DNA from: Pseudomonas asplenii
GTDB taxonomy: Bacteria; Pseudomonadota; Gammaproteobacteria; Pseudomonadales; Pseudomonadaceae
Direction of reading: 5' to 3'
NCBI RefSeq assembly: GCF_900105475.1
Contig: NZ_LT629777.1
Location: 5,208,001 to 5,272,000 of the forward strand
DNA: 64,000 nucleotides
The stretch's first letter is position 1. The number at the start of each line of letters is the position of its first letter. The translations under genes and the position numbers were made by a program. Positions 1-8,704 of this stretch are shown piece by piece. A model generated the notes under the pieces. That model saw nothing but the letters and a program-made list of their open reading frames with translations, searched no databases and was not told where the DNA came from.

Positions 1-444
1 CTTGCGCTTGGTTTTCAGGCGCGGGAACCAGGCGTAGATACGCTCCAGGTCATCCTGCAGCTCGCGTCGGCTGAGACCGCGAACGAAGCCGCCGCTGCGC
101 AGGTTGTCCTCCACGGTCAGTTGGCCGAATACGTGGCGTCCTTCCAGCACATGCACCAGACCGTCGCGTACGCGCTGGCTGGGCTCCACCGCCAGGCTGT
201 CCTGGCCCTGGAAGTGGATGCTGCCGCGAGTGACCTGCGCGCGCTCGGCGCGCACCAGCCCGGAGATGGCCTTGAGGGTGGTGCTCTTGCCGGCGCCATT
301 GGCACCGAGCAAGGCGACGATGCCGCCGCGCGCCACGCTCAGGGACACCCCGGACACCGCGAGGATGCTGCGGTCGTAGATCACCTCGATGTCATCGACC
401 CCTAGCAGCGGCGCGGCGCCCGCTTCAATCGCTGGCTGGCCCAT
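1..444 (-). CDS. Branched-chain amino acid-type ABC transporter ATPase, LivF-like (partial)
   Basis: One of the two ATPases of a high-affinity branched-chain-amino-acid-type (HAAT) importer, acting on the cytoplasmic side of the inner membrane. The 148 visible codons start at ATG 444 and run off the window edge, so the C-terminal part is missing. Walker A reads GANGAGKSTT near residues 48-57, and the reading HVLEGRHVFGQLTVEDNL matches the Q-loop region of LivF proteins. It is the last gene seen of the minus-strand operon and lies three bases after the binding-protein stop. The substrate is not deducible from this subunit; the context with oxygenases argues against ordinary leucine or valine uptake. 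Confidence 0.9.
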   Translation of the reverse strand, partial: MGQPAIEAGAAPLLGVDDIEVIYDRSILAVSGVSLSVARGGIVALLGANGAGKSTTLKAISGLVRAERAQVTRGSIHFQGQDSLAVEPSQRVRDGLVHVLEGRHVFGQLTVEDNLRSGGFVRGLSRRELQDDLERIYAWFPRLKTKRK

Positions 445-447
445 GGC

Positions 448-1788
448 TTACTCGTCTGCCGCGCAGGTGCGCGGGGTCAGGTTCTTTTCCTTGGCGAAGG
501 CCGCCGATTTCTCGTCGATCAGTGGGCGCAGCAGCGCGCGGTCGGCGGCGATCCAGTCACTGACCAGGCTCCAGTGCGCGCCATCCCACTGCTGCACCCG
601 CGCCGAACCGCCGCCCTCATGGTCGCTGCAGGACAGCTTGAGGTTCTGCATCAGACCGTAGAAGCCCATGGCCTTGAGCCGCGCATCGTCGATGTTCAGG
701 TGCTCCAGGCCCCAGCGGCCTTCTTCGCCATGCAACGGCCGCTTGCCGAACTTGCCCTGCCCGGTGCGGATCGCTTCCACAGCGATGGCGGCGTTCACCA
801 AGCCTGAGTTGTAGTAGACGCTGCCGAAGTTGTTGAGGTCCTTGAGGTCGCTCTTGCCCTTGTCGAGGATGTATTGCTTGAGGCGCTTGTGGATCTCGAA
901 ATCCGTGCCCGCCGGGTACGGTGTCAGCGCCAGGTAGCCCTTGGCGGCGGCGCCGGCCGGCAGCACGTCTTCGCTGGAACTGGCCCAGATGTCGCCAATG
1001 ATATGGTCGACCGGGAAGCCGAAGCGCGCGGCGGTCTTCACCGCCACCGGAGTCGACACGCCCCAGGTGCGCAGGAACACCCAGTCCGGGTTGAGCTGGC
1101 GTATCTGGCGCCATTGGGCGGACTGCTCGTTGCCCGGGTCGGCGACCGGAATCTGGATATTCTCGAAGCCGTACTTTTCCGCCAGCAGTTTCAGCGGGCC
1201 GAGGGTTTCGCGGCCATAGGCCGAGTCGTGGTAGACGGTGGCGATCTTCTTGCCCTTGAGCTTGTCGAAGCCGCCTTCGCGCTGGGCGATGTAGTTCACC
1301 AGGGTCGAGGCTTCACTGTAGAAGGTCAGCATCACCGGGAAGTTGTAGGGGAAGACCTTGCCGTCGGTGGCTTCGGTGCGGCCGTAGCCGAGGGTGATCA
1401 GCGGGATCTTGTCGACTTCCGCGCGCTCGCTCAGGGCATAGGCCGCCGGCGCACCGTTAGGCTGGTAGACCGCCACCGGCGCGCCGTCCAGGCCATTCTT
1501 GAAGCGCTCGTAGCACTCGATGCCCTTCTCGGCCGTCCATTCGGTCTCGCACTCCTGCCACACCAGCTTGACGCCGTTGATGCCGCCCTCGACCTCGTTG
1601 ATGTAGTTGAGGTAGTCGATCATCCCGGCCCACACCTGCACGCCGCTGGAGGCGTAGGCGCCGACCCGGTAGGTGGCCAACGGAAAGAACTGCTGGTCCG
1701 GCGAGGCCTGGGCCAGTGGCGCCGCCGCGCCGAGGAGAGTCAGGGCCAGGCCTGTGGCAGTCAGTGAACGTTTGAAAAATGCACGCAT
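448..1788 (-). CDS. ABC transporter periplasmic substrate-binding protein, LivK-like
   Basis: Periplasmic binding protein of the HAAT importer encoded around it (446 aa). A Sec signal peptide is visible: basic MRAFFKRS, a hydrophobic stretch, then cleavage probably after AQA near residue 28. The mature part begins with a type I periplasmic fold, with RVGAYASSGVQVWAGMIDYL followed by GGINGVKLVWQECET, the usual receptor-family pattern. It is longer than typical LivK (about 370 aa) and is closer in size to binding proteins for amides, urea or aromatic compounds. It sits between the LivM-like permease and the LivF-like ATPase. The ligand is unknown; linkage to monooxygenases suggests the substrate of those enzymes. 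Confidence 0.88.
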   Translation of the reverse strand: MRAFFKRSLTATGLALTLLGAAAPLAQASPDQQFFPLATYRVGAYASSGVQVWAGMIDYLNYINEVEGGINGVKLVWQECETEWTAEKGIECYERFKNGLDGAPVAVYQPNGAPAAYALSERAEVDKIPLITLGYGRTEATDGKVFPYNFPVMLTFYSEASTLVNYIAQREGGFDKLKGKKIATVYHDSAYGRETLGPLKLLAEKYGFENIQIPVADPGNEQSAQWRQIRQLNPDWVFLRTWGVSTPVAVKTAARFGFPVDHIIGDIWASSSEDVLPAGAAAKGYLALTPYPAGTDFEIHKRLKQYILDKGKSDLKDLNNFGSVYYNSGLVNAAIAVEAIRTGQGKFGKRPLHGEEGRWGLEHLNIDDARLKAMGFYGLMQNLKLSCSDHEGGGSARVQQWDGAHWSLVSDWIAADRALLRPLIDEKSAAFAKEKNLTPRTCAADE

Positions 1789-1824
1789 GGTCGAATCGGT
1801 CTCCAGGGATGTCGGGTCGGAAAG

Positions 1825-2874
1825 TCAGAAGCGCAACGGCCAGTACCGCAGCCGTTCACGGGTATTGCCCAGCAGGCGGATCAGCCCTTCCGGCTCCTTG
1901 ACCAGGAACAGGATGATCAGCACGCCAAAAATGATTTTCTGCAGGTTCTGCAATTGCCCGGCATACACCGCGCCACCGAGCAGGGCCTGGCCGAGGTGGC
2001 TGAGCAGGATCGGCAGCAGGCTGATGAAGGCCGCACCGACGAAGTTGCCGGCGATGCTGCCCATGCCACCGATAATGATGATGAACAGGATCTGGAACGA
2101 ACGGTTGATGTCGAAGCTGCCGGCGCTGGCCGTTCCCAGGTAGGCGAAAGCCCAGAGCGCGCCGGCAATGCCGAGGTAGAACGAGCTGACGGCAAACGCC
2201 AGGCGTTTGTAGCGCGCCACCGGGATGCCGATCACGGCGGCGGCGGTGTCCATGTCGCGAATCGCCATCCAGTTGCGCCCGGTCTGGCTGTTCACCAGGT
2301 TGCGTGCGGTCCAGGTCAGCAGCAGCACCGTGACCAGGGTCAGCAGGTAGCGCCCCAGCGGTGTGTTCAGATCATGGCCAAAAAGGCTCAGGCTCGGTGC
2401 GGAGATGGTCCCGGACGAACCGTAGTTGTAGAACCAGGGGAACTTGACGAACAGCCACTCCAGAAAGAACTGCGCGGCCAGGGTGGTGACCATCAGGTAG
2501 AAGCCCTTGATCCGCGAACTGGGCAACCCGAACAGCAAACCCACCAGCCCACTGATCACCCCGCCGCCGAGCAGCGCCAGGGGCAGGCCCAGTTCGGGCA
2601 GGCGCAACAGAAAACCGTAGGTGGCAAACGCCCCGACAGCCATGAAGCCGGTGGCGCCCACCGAGGTCTGCCCGGTGTAGCCGGTCAGCAGGTTGAGCCC
2701 CAGGCCGGCCAGGGACAGCACCAGGAACGGAATCAGGATCGCGCTGAGCCAGTAGTCATTGCCCACCCACGGCACCACGCCGAAGGCCAGTACCAGCAAG
2801 CCGATCAGGGTCCACGGCAGGCGCCGCTCGATCAGCACCCAGGGTGCCGTTTCAGTGATCACGGGAACGGACAT
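1825..2874 (-). CDS. Branched-chain amino acid-type ABC permease, LivM-like
   Basis: Inner-membrane permease subunit of the HAAT importer (349 aa). The sequence is a string of hydrophobic helices, with the family motif GLGLNLLTGYTGQTSVGATGF, cut here to its core LLTGYTGQ, near residues 60-75, and the EAA-like region around AIRDMDTAAAVIGI. The start codon ATG at 2874 follows the LivH-like stop by three bases, so the two permeases are translated together. Length fits LivM (about 330-420 aa). Nothing is odd in the sequence. Confidence 0.9.
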   Translation of the reverse strand: MSVPVITETAPWVLIERRLPWTLIGLLVLAFGVVPWVGNDYWLSAILIPFLVLSLAGLGLNLLTGYTGQTSVGATGFMAVGAFATYGFLLRLPELGLPLALLGGGVISGLVGLLFGLPSSRIKGFYLMVTTLAAQFFLEWLFVKFPWFYNYGSSGTISAPSLSLFGHDLNTPLGRYLLTLVTVLLLTWTARNLVNSQTGRNWMAIRDMDTAAAVIGIPVARYKRLAFAVSSFYLGIAGALWAFAYLGTASAGSFDINRSFQILFIIIIGGMGSIAGNFVGAAFISLLPILLSHLGQALLGGAVYAGQLQNLQKIIFGVLIILFLVKEPEGLIRLLGNTRERLRYWPLRF

Positions 2875-2877
2875 GCT

Positions 2878-3759
2878 TCAGACTCGCTCGATGACCCGCT
2901 CGCCGAACAGGCCGGCCGGGCGGATGTAAAGGAAGACCAGCGCCAGGACATAGGCGAACCAGGGGGTGATGCCGCCACCGATCAGCGGGCCGATATAGAC
3001 CTCGGCGAGGTTCTCGGCAGCGCCAACGATCAGCCCGCCGACAATGGCCCCGCCGATCGAGGTGAAACCGCCGATGATCAGCACCGGCAGCGCCTTGAGC
3101 ACCACCAGCGACAGCGAGAACTGCACGCCCTGGCGCGCGCCCCAGAGCAGTCCCGCCACCAGGCCGACGACACCGGCCACCGCCCAGACGATCTGCCAGA
3201 TGCGGTTGAGATGGATGCCGATGGACAACGCCGCCTGGGTGTCATCGGCCACCGCGCGCAGCGATACGCCGATGCGGGTCTTGTTGAACAGCAACGCAAG
3301 CACCACCACCAGCACCACCGCAGTGGCCGCAGCAACCAGGTCGAACTGGCTGAGCATCACCCCGTGGACGAACAGCGGCACGTCGTCGATGCCCAGGTCC
3401 AGCGCGCGCACCTGCGAGCCCATCAGCCCCTGGGCCAGGCCCTCGATGATGAACGACAGGCCGAGGGTGGCCATGAACAGGGTGATCTGCGAACGGTTGA
3501 CCAGCGGTCGCAACACCAGCCGCTCGATCAGCAGCGCACCGATCACCATCACCGCCACCGTCAGCAGCAGGGCCAGGGCAAAGGGCACGCCGTGCTCGTG
3601 CAGGCTGACGAAGGTCAACGCGGCGAACAGCAGCATCGAGCCCTGGGCGAAGTTGAACACGCCGCTGGCCTTGTAGATCAGCACGAAGCCGATGGCGACC
3701 AGCGAATACAGGGTGCCGGCGAGCAGGCCGCCAAGCAGGGTTTCCAGGAAGAAGGCCAT
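2878..3759 (-). CDS. Branched-chain amino acid-type ABC permease, LivH-like
   Basis: Second permease of the HAAT importer (293 aa), forming the membrane channel with the LivM-like subunit. About eight hydrophobic helices can be seen. The LivH signature appears early (GTLYSLVAIGFVLIYKASGV) and again in the conserved segment ALPVLIIGGFTSIGGAIVGG near residues 220-240. Its ATG overlaps the stop codon of the LivG-like ATPase by one base, indicating translational coupling. Length is normal for LivH. Confidence 0.9.
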   Translation of the reverse strand: MAFFLETLLGGLLAGTLYSLVAIGFVLIYKASGVFNFAQGSMLLFAALTFVSLHEHGVPFALALLLTVAVMVIGALLIERLVLRPLVNRSQITLFMATLGLSFIIEGLAQGLMGSQVRALDLGIDDVPLFVHGVMLSQFDLVAAATAVVLVVVLALLFNKTRIGVSLRAVADDTQAALSIGIHLNRIWQIVWAVAGVVGLVAGLLWGARQGVQFSLSLVVLKALPVLIIGGFTSIGGAIVGGLIVGAAENLAEVYIGPLIGGGITPWFAYVLALVFLYIRPAGLFGERVIERV

Positions 3760-4535
3760 CAGTGCACCGCTCCCAGGTAGGCCGCGATCACTTCGGGGTT
3801 GGCCTGCACCTCGGCCGGCGTGCCATCGCCGACCTTGCGCCCGTAGTCGAGCACCACCACGTGATCGGACAGGCCCATCACCACGCCCATGTCATGTTCG
3901 ATCAACACCACGGTGGTACCGAGGTCACGATTGACGTCGGCGATGAACCGGGCCATTTCCTGTTTTTCCTCGGCGTTCATCCCGGCCATCGGTTCATCCA
4001 GCAGCAACAGGGTCGGCCCGGCGATCAGCGCCCTGCCCAGCTCGACGCGCTTTTGCAGACCGTAGGACAGGTTGCCCACCGGCACATCACGCAGGGCCTG
4101 CAGCTCCAGCAGTTGCAGAATGTGCTGGGCCTTGCGCCGAAACGCCTCGGCCTCGCGCCGCGCCCGTGGCAGGCCCAGGGCCTGTTCGAGGAAGTGGCTG
4201 CGCTGATAGCGCGACAGACCGGTAAGCAGGTTGTCGATCACGCTCATTTTCTTGAACAGCGCGTTGTTCTGGAACGTGCGACCGATGCCCCGGCGTGCGG
4301 CATCGAGTGGATCGATACGGCGAAAGCGCTGCTGGTCGAAGACGATCTCACCACTGTCGAAGCGGTAGACGCCGTTCAACAGGTTGAGCAGCGAACTCTT
4401 GCCGGCGCCATTGGGCCCGATCAGCGCGCAGATCTCGCCGCGCCTAACGTCGAACGACAGCGCATTGATGGCTTTCACTCCCTTGAACGACAGGGATAGC
4501 TCCCGCACCTGCAAAATCGGCTCGGCCACACTCAT
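3759..4535 (-). CDS. Branched-chain amino acid-type ABC ATPase, LivG-like
   Basis: Second ATPase of the HAAT importer (258 aa from the chosen start). Walker A is GPNGAGKSS at residues 40-48, the signature is LSYGLQKR, and Walker B is LLLLDEPMAG followed by MNAEE, the usual LivG variant. A longer reading frame extends upstream to 4709, but that region overlaps the previous gene. ATG 4535 forms an ATGA-type overlap with the stop of the upstream gene, so it was chosen. The C-terminal GDGTPAEVQANPEVIAAYLG is typical for the family. Confidence 0.9.
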   Translation of the reverse strand: MSVAEPILQVRELSLSFKGVKAINALSFDVRRGEICALIGPNGAGKSSLLNLLNGVYRFDSGEIVFDQQRFRRIDPLDAARRGIGRTFQNNALFKKMSVIDNLLTGLSRYQRSHFLEQALGLPRARREAEAFRRKAQHILQLLELQALRDVPVGNLSYGLQKRVELGRALIAGPTLLLLDEPMAGMNAEEKQEMARFIADVNRDLGTTVVLIEHDMGVVMGLSDHVVVLDYGRKVGDGTPAEVQANPEVIAAYLGAVH

Positions 4536-5527
4536 GCGCTTTTCCGTCCCGGGGCCTGGAGCCGCCATTGGTTGAAGGTTGCCGGCAGCTTCGCGGGGGT
4601 GCTCGGCTGCCAGATGTATTGCAGTCGCTGGAACCCCAGCAGGCGCCGCACCCGCTGCTTGAGCAGACGCGCGACGAAATGTTCGGGATGGGCCAACGAC
4701 CATTCGCACAGACGACGGCGCCAGGTGCCTTGGGGAGCAAGGCGCTGCTCGATCTCGTCGGCCAGGTTCTGCAAGCGCTCGGGGGACAGCAGCAGGCCGG
4801 ACGGGGCCACTTCGCGGCGGTCACGACTGGCACTGTCGCGGCTTTCGGCGAAGGCCAGACCGTGGCCGCTGTTCAGCCATTGCTCTAGGACCACGCCGAG
4901 GCCGCCCTGCCAGCGGGTGTCTTCCTCACTCCAGAGTTGTGGCTGGGTCGTGGGGGCGCGCCAGAGCACAATTGGGCGGGGTTCCTGGAGTTCGCCGCAG
5001 AGGCTGGCGAACGCCAGCACCCGCTGCCGAGGCGAACCGGGCAGGCGGCCTGGCAGTTGGTTGGCGATCAGCACGCCAGGGGCGGTGTTGGAGTCGCCGA
5101 CGGCCAGCCAGTCGAGCAGTTGCTGGCGGCTGTCGACGAAGCCGTGGCTCGGTTGCAGGCGCCAGAAGGCCTGGCCGAGGGCTTCGGCAGTCAGCTCCGG
5201 GGCCAGGCTGAACACCTCGCCGCCGATGGAATGGGCCGCCAGGGACAAGAGCAACAGGTTCGGCTCCAGGCTACCGCTGAGGGCCAGGCGCGAGTCGGCA
5301 GTGAAGCCGTGCTGGCGCAGTCCGTCGGCCAGGCGCTCGACTTCACGCAGGGTGTCGATCCAGCGCCAGCTGTGCCATTGGCCATGACGCTTGTGGCGCA
5401 AGGCGCTTTGCAGCGGGCTGACCTGGGCCCAGTGCCGCAGTTGCTCAAGGGCGGCGGGAAAGATCGAGACCGTTTCGGGTTGCGGCGACTGTAGCGCCGG
5501 CGGACGTTTGAGTTCGTGCACGCTCAT
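4532..5527 (-). CDS. AMP-ligase-like protein lacking the catalytic core motifs
   Basis: Protein of 331 aa resembling the N-terminal region of AMP-forming acyl-CoA synthetases. Residues 20-130 hold the recognisable part (ALEQLRHWAQVSP, then WRWIDTLREVERLADGLRQHG, then SRLALSGSLEPNLLLLSLAA). The ATP-binding P-loop (TSGTTGxPKG), the YGxTE motif and the YRTGD/GRxDxxIK motifs are all absent. The C-terminal half has a lid-like segment, RLLGFQRLQYIWQPS, seen in the insertion of long-chain acyl-CoA synthetases. Full enzymes have 550-650 aa. It is joined to both neighbours in the operon and shows no stop or frameshift, so it looks maintained rather than decaying. Start ATG 5527 was chosen over 5782 because the upstream extension has non-coding composition. 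Catalytic function as a ligase is unlikely; the role is unknown. Confidence 0.6.
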   Translation of the reverse strand: MSVHELKRPPALQSPQPETVSIFPAALEQLRHWAQVSPLQSALRHKRHGQWHSWRWIDTLREVERLADGLRQHGFTADSRLALSGSLEPNLLLLSLAAHSIGGEVFSLAPELTAEALGQAFWRLQPSHGFVDSRQQLLDWLAVGDSNTAPGVLIANQLPGRLPGSPRQRVLAFASLCGELQEPRPIVLWRAPTTQPQLWSEEDTRWQGGLGVVLEQWLNSGHGLAFAESRDSASRDRREVAPSGLLLSPERLQNLADEIEQRLAPQGTWRRRLCEWSLAHPEHFVARLLKQRVRRLLGFQRLQYIWQPSTPAKLPATFNQWRLQAPGRKSA

Positions 5528-5597
5528 GGGCTCACCTCTTGCTGTGGTTGGGCGTGCGGTGGTCCGCTGGCGGGAATTGGGTGTGTCTTTGAAGTTA

Positions 5598-6995
5598 TCA
5601 GGCCGACCGCACCGCCTTCTGCTGCAACGCCGCCAAGTCGCGGTAACCCGCCCCCGGATGAATATCCGCAAGCTTCGGCCCGGCCCCGAACAGCTTCTCG
5701 CGCAAGGTCCCCGGCGCGTATTCGCGCTTGTACACGCCACGCTTCTGCAACTCCGGCACCAGCCACTCGACCGCATCGACAAAGCTCTCGTGGGTCAGCG
5801 CATACGCCAGGTTGAAGCCATCGACATCGGTCTCCTCGACCCACTCCTGCAGCAGGTCGGCCACCGTCTGCGGCCCGCCGACGAACAGCGGACCAAAGCC
5901 GCCGATGCCGACCCAGCTGGCCAACTCGTTGGGCGTCCAGACCCGATTCGGGTCCGCTGTGGAGAACGTCTCCACCGCCGACTGGATCGCATTGGTGTGC
6001 ACATGCCGCAACGGCTCGTCCGGTTTGAACTGGCTGAAGTCGATCCCGGTCCAGCCGGAAATCAGCGCCAGCGCGCCTTCGTAGCTGACGTAGGATTTGT
6101 ACTCCTCGAACTTGGCCTTGGCCTTGGCGTCGGTCTCGTCGACGATCACTGTCTGCAGATTGAAGATCAGGATGCTCTTCGGATCGCGCCCCGCTTCAGC
6201 GGCACGTCGGCGGATGTCGGCCACCACCTTCTTGAGCAACACCTTGGACGGCGCGGCGACGAACACACACTCGGCATGCTCGGCCGCGAACTGCTTGCCA
6301 CGGCTAGACGCGCCGGCCTGGTACAGCACTGGCGTGCGCTGCGGCGACGGTTCGCACAGGTGAATGCCAGGCACCTGGAAGTGTTTGCCGAAATGCTGGA
6401 TCTCGTGGATCTTGCGCGGGTCGCTGAACACCTTGCGCGCACGGTCGCGCAGCACTGCGCCGTCCTCCCAACTGCCTTCCCAGAGTTTGTAGCAGACCTC
6501 CAGGTATTCCTCGGCGTAGTCGTAGCGCGCATCGTGCTCGGTCTGGGCGTGCTGGCCGATATTCTTTGCCCCGCTCTCCAGGTACGAGGTGACGATGTTC
6601 CAGCCGGCGCGGCCCTTGGTCAGGTGGTCGAGGGTCGACAGCCGGCGGGCAAATGGGTACGGGTGTTCGAAGGACAGCGAGGCAGTCAGGCCAAAGCCCA
6701 GGTGCTCGGTGACCAGTGCCATCGGCGGGATCAGTTGCAGCGGATCGTTGACCGGCACCTGCGCCGCCTGGCGGATCGCCGCGTCACCGTTGCCGTTGTA
6801 GACGTCATAGATGCCCAGCACGTCGGCGATGAACAGGCCGTCGAACTTGCCGCGTTCGAGGATCTTCGCCAGGTCGGTCCAGTATTCCAGGTCCTTGTAC
6901 TGCCAGGAGCGATCCCGTGGGTGAGCCCACAGGCCGGGGGACTGGTGGCCCACGCAGTTCATGTCGAAGGCGTTGAGGCGGATTTCACGGGACAT
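5598..6995 (-). CDS. NtaA/DmoA-family FMN-dependent monooxygenase (LLM class)
   Basis: Flavin-dependent monooxygenase of the bacterial luciferase-like superfamily (465 aa) that uses reduced FMN supplied by a separate reductase and O2. Family landmarks are LNAFDMNCVGHQSPGLW near the start, FDGLFIADVLGIYD, LEHLGFG-type VTEHLGFGLTASLSF, and RAGWNIVTSYLESGAKNIG. This subgroup includes nitrilotriacetate, dimethylsulfide and dibenzothiophene-sulfone monooxygenases. The start at 6995 lies 11 bases inside the preceding gene, behind an AGGAG sequence, so the two are coupled. No flavin reductase gene is in the window. The substrate is unknown; linked DszC/SfnB-like genes point to a sulfur or nitrogen compound. 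Confidence 0.85.
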   Translation of the reverse strand: MSREIRLNAFDMNCVGHQSPGLWAHPRDRSWQYKDLEYWTDLAKILERGKFDGLFIADVLGIYDVYNGNGDAAIRQAAQVPVNDPLQLIPPMALVTEHLGFGLTASLSFEHPYPFARRLSTLDHLTKGRAGWNIVTSYLESGAKNIGQHAQTEHDARYDYAEEYLEVCYKLWEGSWEDGAVLRDRARKVFSDPRKIHEIQHFGKHFQVPGIHLCEPSPQRTPVLYQAGASSRGKQFAAEHAECVFVAAPSKVLLKKVVADIRRRAAEAGRDPKSILIFNLQTVIVDETDAKAKAKFEEYKSYVSYEGALALISGWTGIDFSQFKPDEPLRHVHTNAIQSAVETFSTADPNRVWTPNELASWVGIGGFGPLFVGGPQTVADLLQEWVEETDVDGFNLAYALTHESFVDAVEWLVPELQKRGVYKREYAPGTLREKLFGAGPKLADIHPGAGYRDLAALQQKAVRSA

Positions 6996-7440
6996 CGACA
7001 GCACTCCTGGAACGGTCGGGCAACACGCCATTGAGGCGGAAGTTGCCAATCAGCGTGTATTTCAGATGCAGGGGGTCTTGCTGCGGGTCGTGGCTGGGTG
7101 TCAGTTCGGCGCGTTGGCCGGTCAACGCCCATTCGGTATTGCCGACCTGCTGCAAAGCCTCGGCACTGGCGATCGCCGCTTCGGTGGCGGCGATGAGTTT
7201 TTCCGCCTCGTCGTGGGCGCCGTTGGCGAAACGCCGGGCACGCTCGATCAGCGCAGCGGCGACCTCGATGCGGATCTGCAGGTCACCGAACTGGCCGATC
7301 ACCTGGGGATCGCTGGCTTGGCTGGTATGGCGGCGGACAGCGGCGAGCGTGCGTTCAAGGCCGTTGCGAGCGGCCTGCAGGTCGGCGCTGGCGTAGCTCA
7401 GCGCGGCATCACGGGGAATGGATTGATTCAAGGCGTTCAT
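6985..7440 (-). CDS. Stand-alone C-terminal domain of an acyl-CoA dehydrogenase-like flavoenzyme
   Basis: A 151 aa protein matching only the C-terminal helical domain of the acyl-CoA dehydrogenase fold. Its end, HLKYTLIGNFRLNGVLP, parallels KYHLIGNYLLNGVKP at the end of the full-length neighbour. There is no N-terminal flavin or substrate-binding region. The reading frame is intact, starts with ATG ten bases after the upstream gene, and overlaps the next gene by 11 bases. This looks like a maintained gene, either a remnant of a duplicated dehydrogenase or a partner subunit of the full-length enzyme. Function not known. Confidence 0.65.
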   Translation of the reverse strand: MNALNQSIPRDAALSYASADLQAARNGLERTLAAVRRHTSQASDPQVIGQFGDLQIRIEVAAALIERARRFANGAHDEAEKLIAATEAAIASAEALQQVGNTEWALTGQRAELTPSHDPQQDPLHLKYTLIGNFRLNGVLPDRSRSAVDVP

Positions 7441-7449
7441 CGCGGTCTC

Positions 7450-8652
7450 CTAGTTCCAGGCATGCCGGGCCGGCTTGACGCCGTTGAGCAGGTAGTTGCC
7501 GATCAGGTGGTACTTCCAGCGCGCCGGGTCATGCAAGGTATGAGTGCGCGCATTACGCCAGTGGCGGTCGAGGTTGTGTTTGCCGAGCACCGAGCGGGTG
7601 CCGGCCAGTTCGAACAACTTGCTGGCGGCCAGCAGCGCGGTTTCTGCGGAGAGCACCTTGGCCTGGGCCACCACGACTGAGGCTTCGGCGACGCTGTCTT
7701 CGCTGGGCTCGGCCAGGGCGTGGTCGATGGCGCGACCGGCCTTTTCCAGGATCGCTTCGGTGCCGTGGACCCGCCATTCCAGGTCGCCGATGGCGGCGAG
7801 GCTGAACGGATCCTGCCAGCCATGCTCCTGCTGGCTGTCGATCCACGGCCGGGCCTGGCGGGCGTGACGCTTGGTTTCCTCAAGGGCACCCAGGGCGATG
7901 CCGGTGTCGACCGCGGCCTGGATGATCTGCGAAATCGGGCCGTTGGCCGTGGGCTGGTCGAAGGCCAGGTGAGCCGGAATGACACTGCTGCGCGGCACAC
8001 GGACATCGACGAACAGCGCGTTACCGCTGGCGGTGGTGCGCTGGCCGAAACCGTCCCAGTTGTCGACGATGGTCAGGCCCTGGGCATGCCGCTCGACGAA
8101 AGCAATCTGCGCGTTACCCGCCTCATCGAGGCCGACCACCGGCACGATGTGGGCGAACAAGGCGCCGGTGCAGTAGAACTTCTCGCCATTGATCACGGCT
8201 TCGTCGCCGTCAAAGCGGATTCGGGTGTCGAAGGTGCCGGCGTTCTTGCTCTTGGCTTCGGAGAAGGCGTTGCCGAAGCGGTAACCTTCCAGAACCTTGG
8301 CGAAGTAATGCCGCTTCTGCGCTTCAGTGGCGGTTTGCGCGAGGATATCGAGCACGCCGAGGTGGTTCTGCGGGATCTGCCCCAGGGACGGGTCGGCCGC
8401 CGAGATGATCTTGATCACCTCGGCCACCGTCACATACGACACCCCGGCACCGCCATAGGTCTTGGGCACGGTGATGCCCCACAGGCCAGTGGCGGTGAAT
8501 TCGTCGAGTTCGGCCGCCGGCAGGCGGCGTTCGCGATCGCGTACGCTGGCCTCGACGGCAAAACGCGCGGCCAGTTGCCTGGCGGCGGCAATCGCCTCTT
8601 CATCCGAACGGATGACATGGGCGACAGTGGTGGGTTTGGCGGCAGTTGTCAT
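7450..8652 (-). CDS. Acyl-CoA dehydrogenase-like flavin monooxygenase, SfnB/DszC type
   Basis: Flavin-dependent enzyme of 400 aa with the acyl-CoA dehydrogenase fold, related to SfnB and DszC, which act in organosulfur use. Visible landmarks are the N-terminal helical domain (ELDEFTATGLWGITVPKTYGGAGVSY), the FMN-binding middle region (GKFYCTGALFAHIVPV-like INGEKFYCTG), and the C-terminal motif DPARWKYHLIGNYLLNGVKP. ATG 8652 is preferred to 8703 because GGAG lies about 10 bases before it and homologues start there. It is the first gene of the minus-strand operon. Expected reaction: oxygenation with reduced flavin, delivered by a reductase not seen here. Confidence 0.82.
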   Translation of the reverse strand: MTTAAKPTTVAHVIRSDEEAIAAARQLAARFAVEASVRDRERRLPAAELDEFTATGLWGITVPKTYGGAGVSYVTVAEVIKIISAADPSLGQIPQNHLGVLDILAQTATEAQKRHYFAKVLEGYRFGNAFSEAKSKNAGTFDTRIRFDGDEAVINGEKFYCTGALFAHIVPVVGLDEAGNAQIAFVERHAQGLTIVDNWDGFGQRTTASGNALFVDVRVPRSSVIPAHLAFDQPTANGPISQIIQAAVDTGIALGALEETKRHARQARPWIDSQQEHGWQDPFSLAAIGDLEWRVHGTEAILEKAGRAIDHALAEPSEDSVAEASVVVAQAKVLSAETALLAASKLFELAGTRSVLGKHNLDRHWRNARTHTLHDPARWKYHLIGNYLLNGVKPARHAWN

Positions 8653-8704
8653 AGACCGACTCCAGAGTCCTGTTGAGTGCGAAAGAACGCATACACAGGA
8701 CATA

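Noticed and set aside
1954..3780. 608-codon open frame opposite the two permease genes
   Set aside because: It is antisense to LivM/LivH-like genes, rich in Gln, Arg and His as expected from a mirror of GC-rich coding sequence, and has no family or ribosome binding site.
5524..5844. 106-codon minus-strand frame near the start of the AMP-ligase-like gene
   Set aside because: It lies over the 3' end of the FMN monooxygenase gene in a different frame and has no family.
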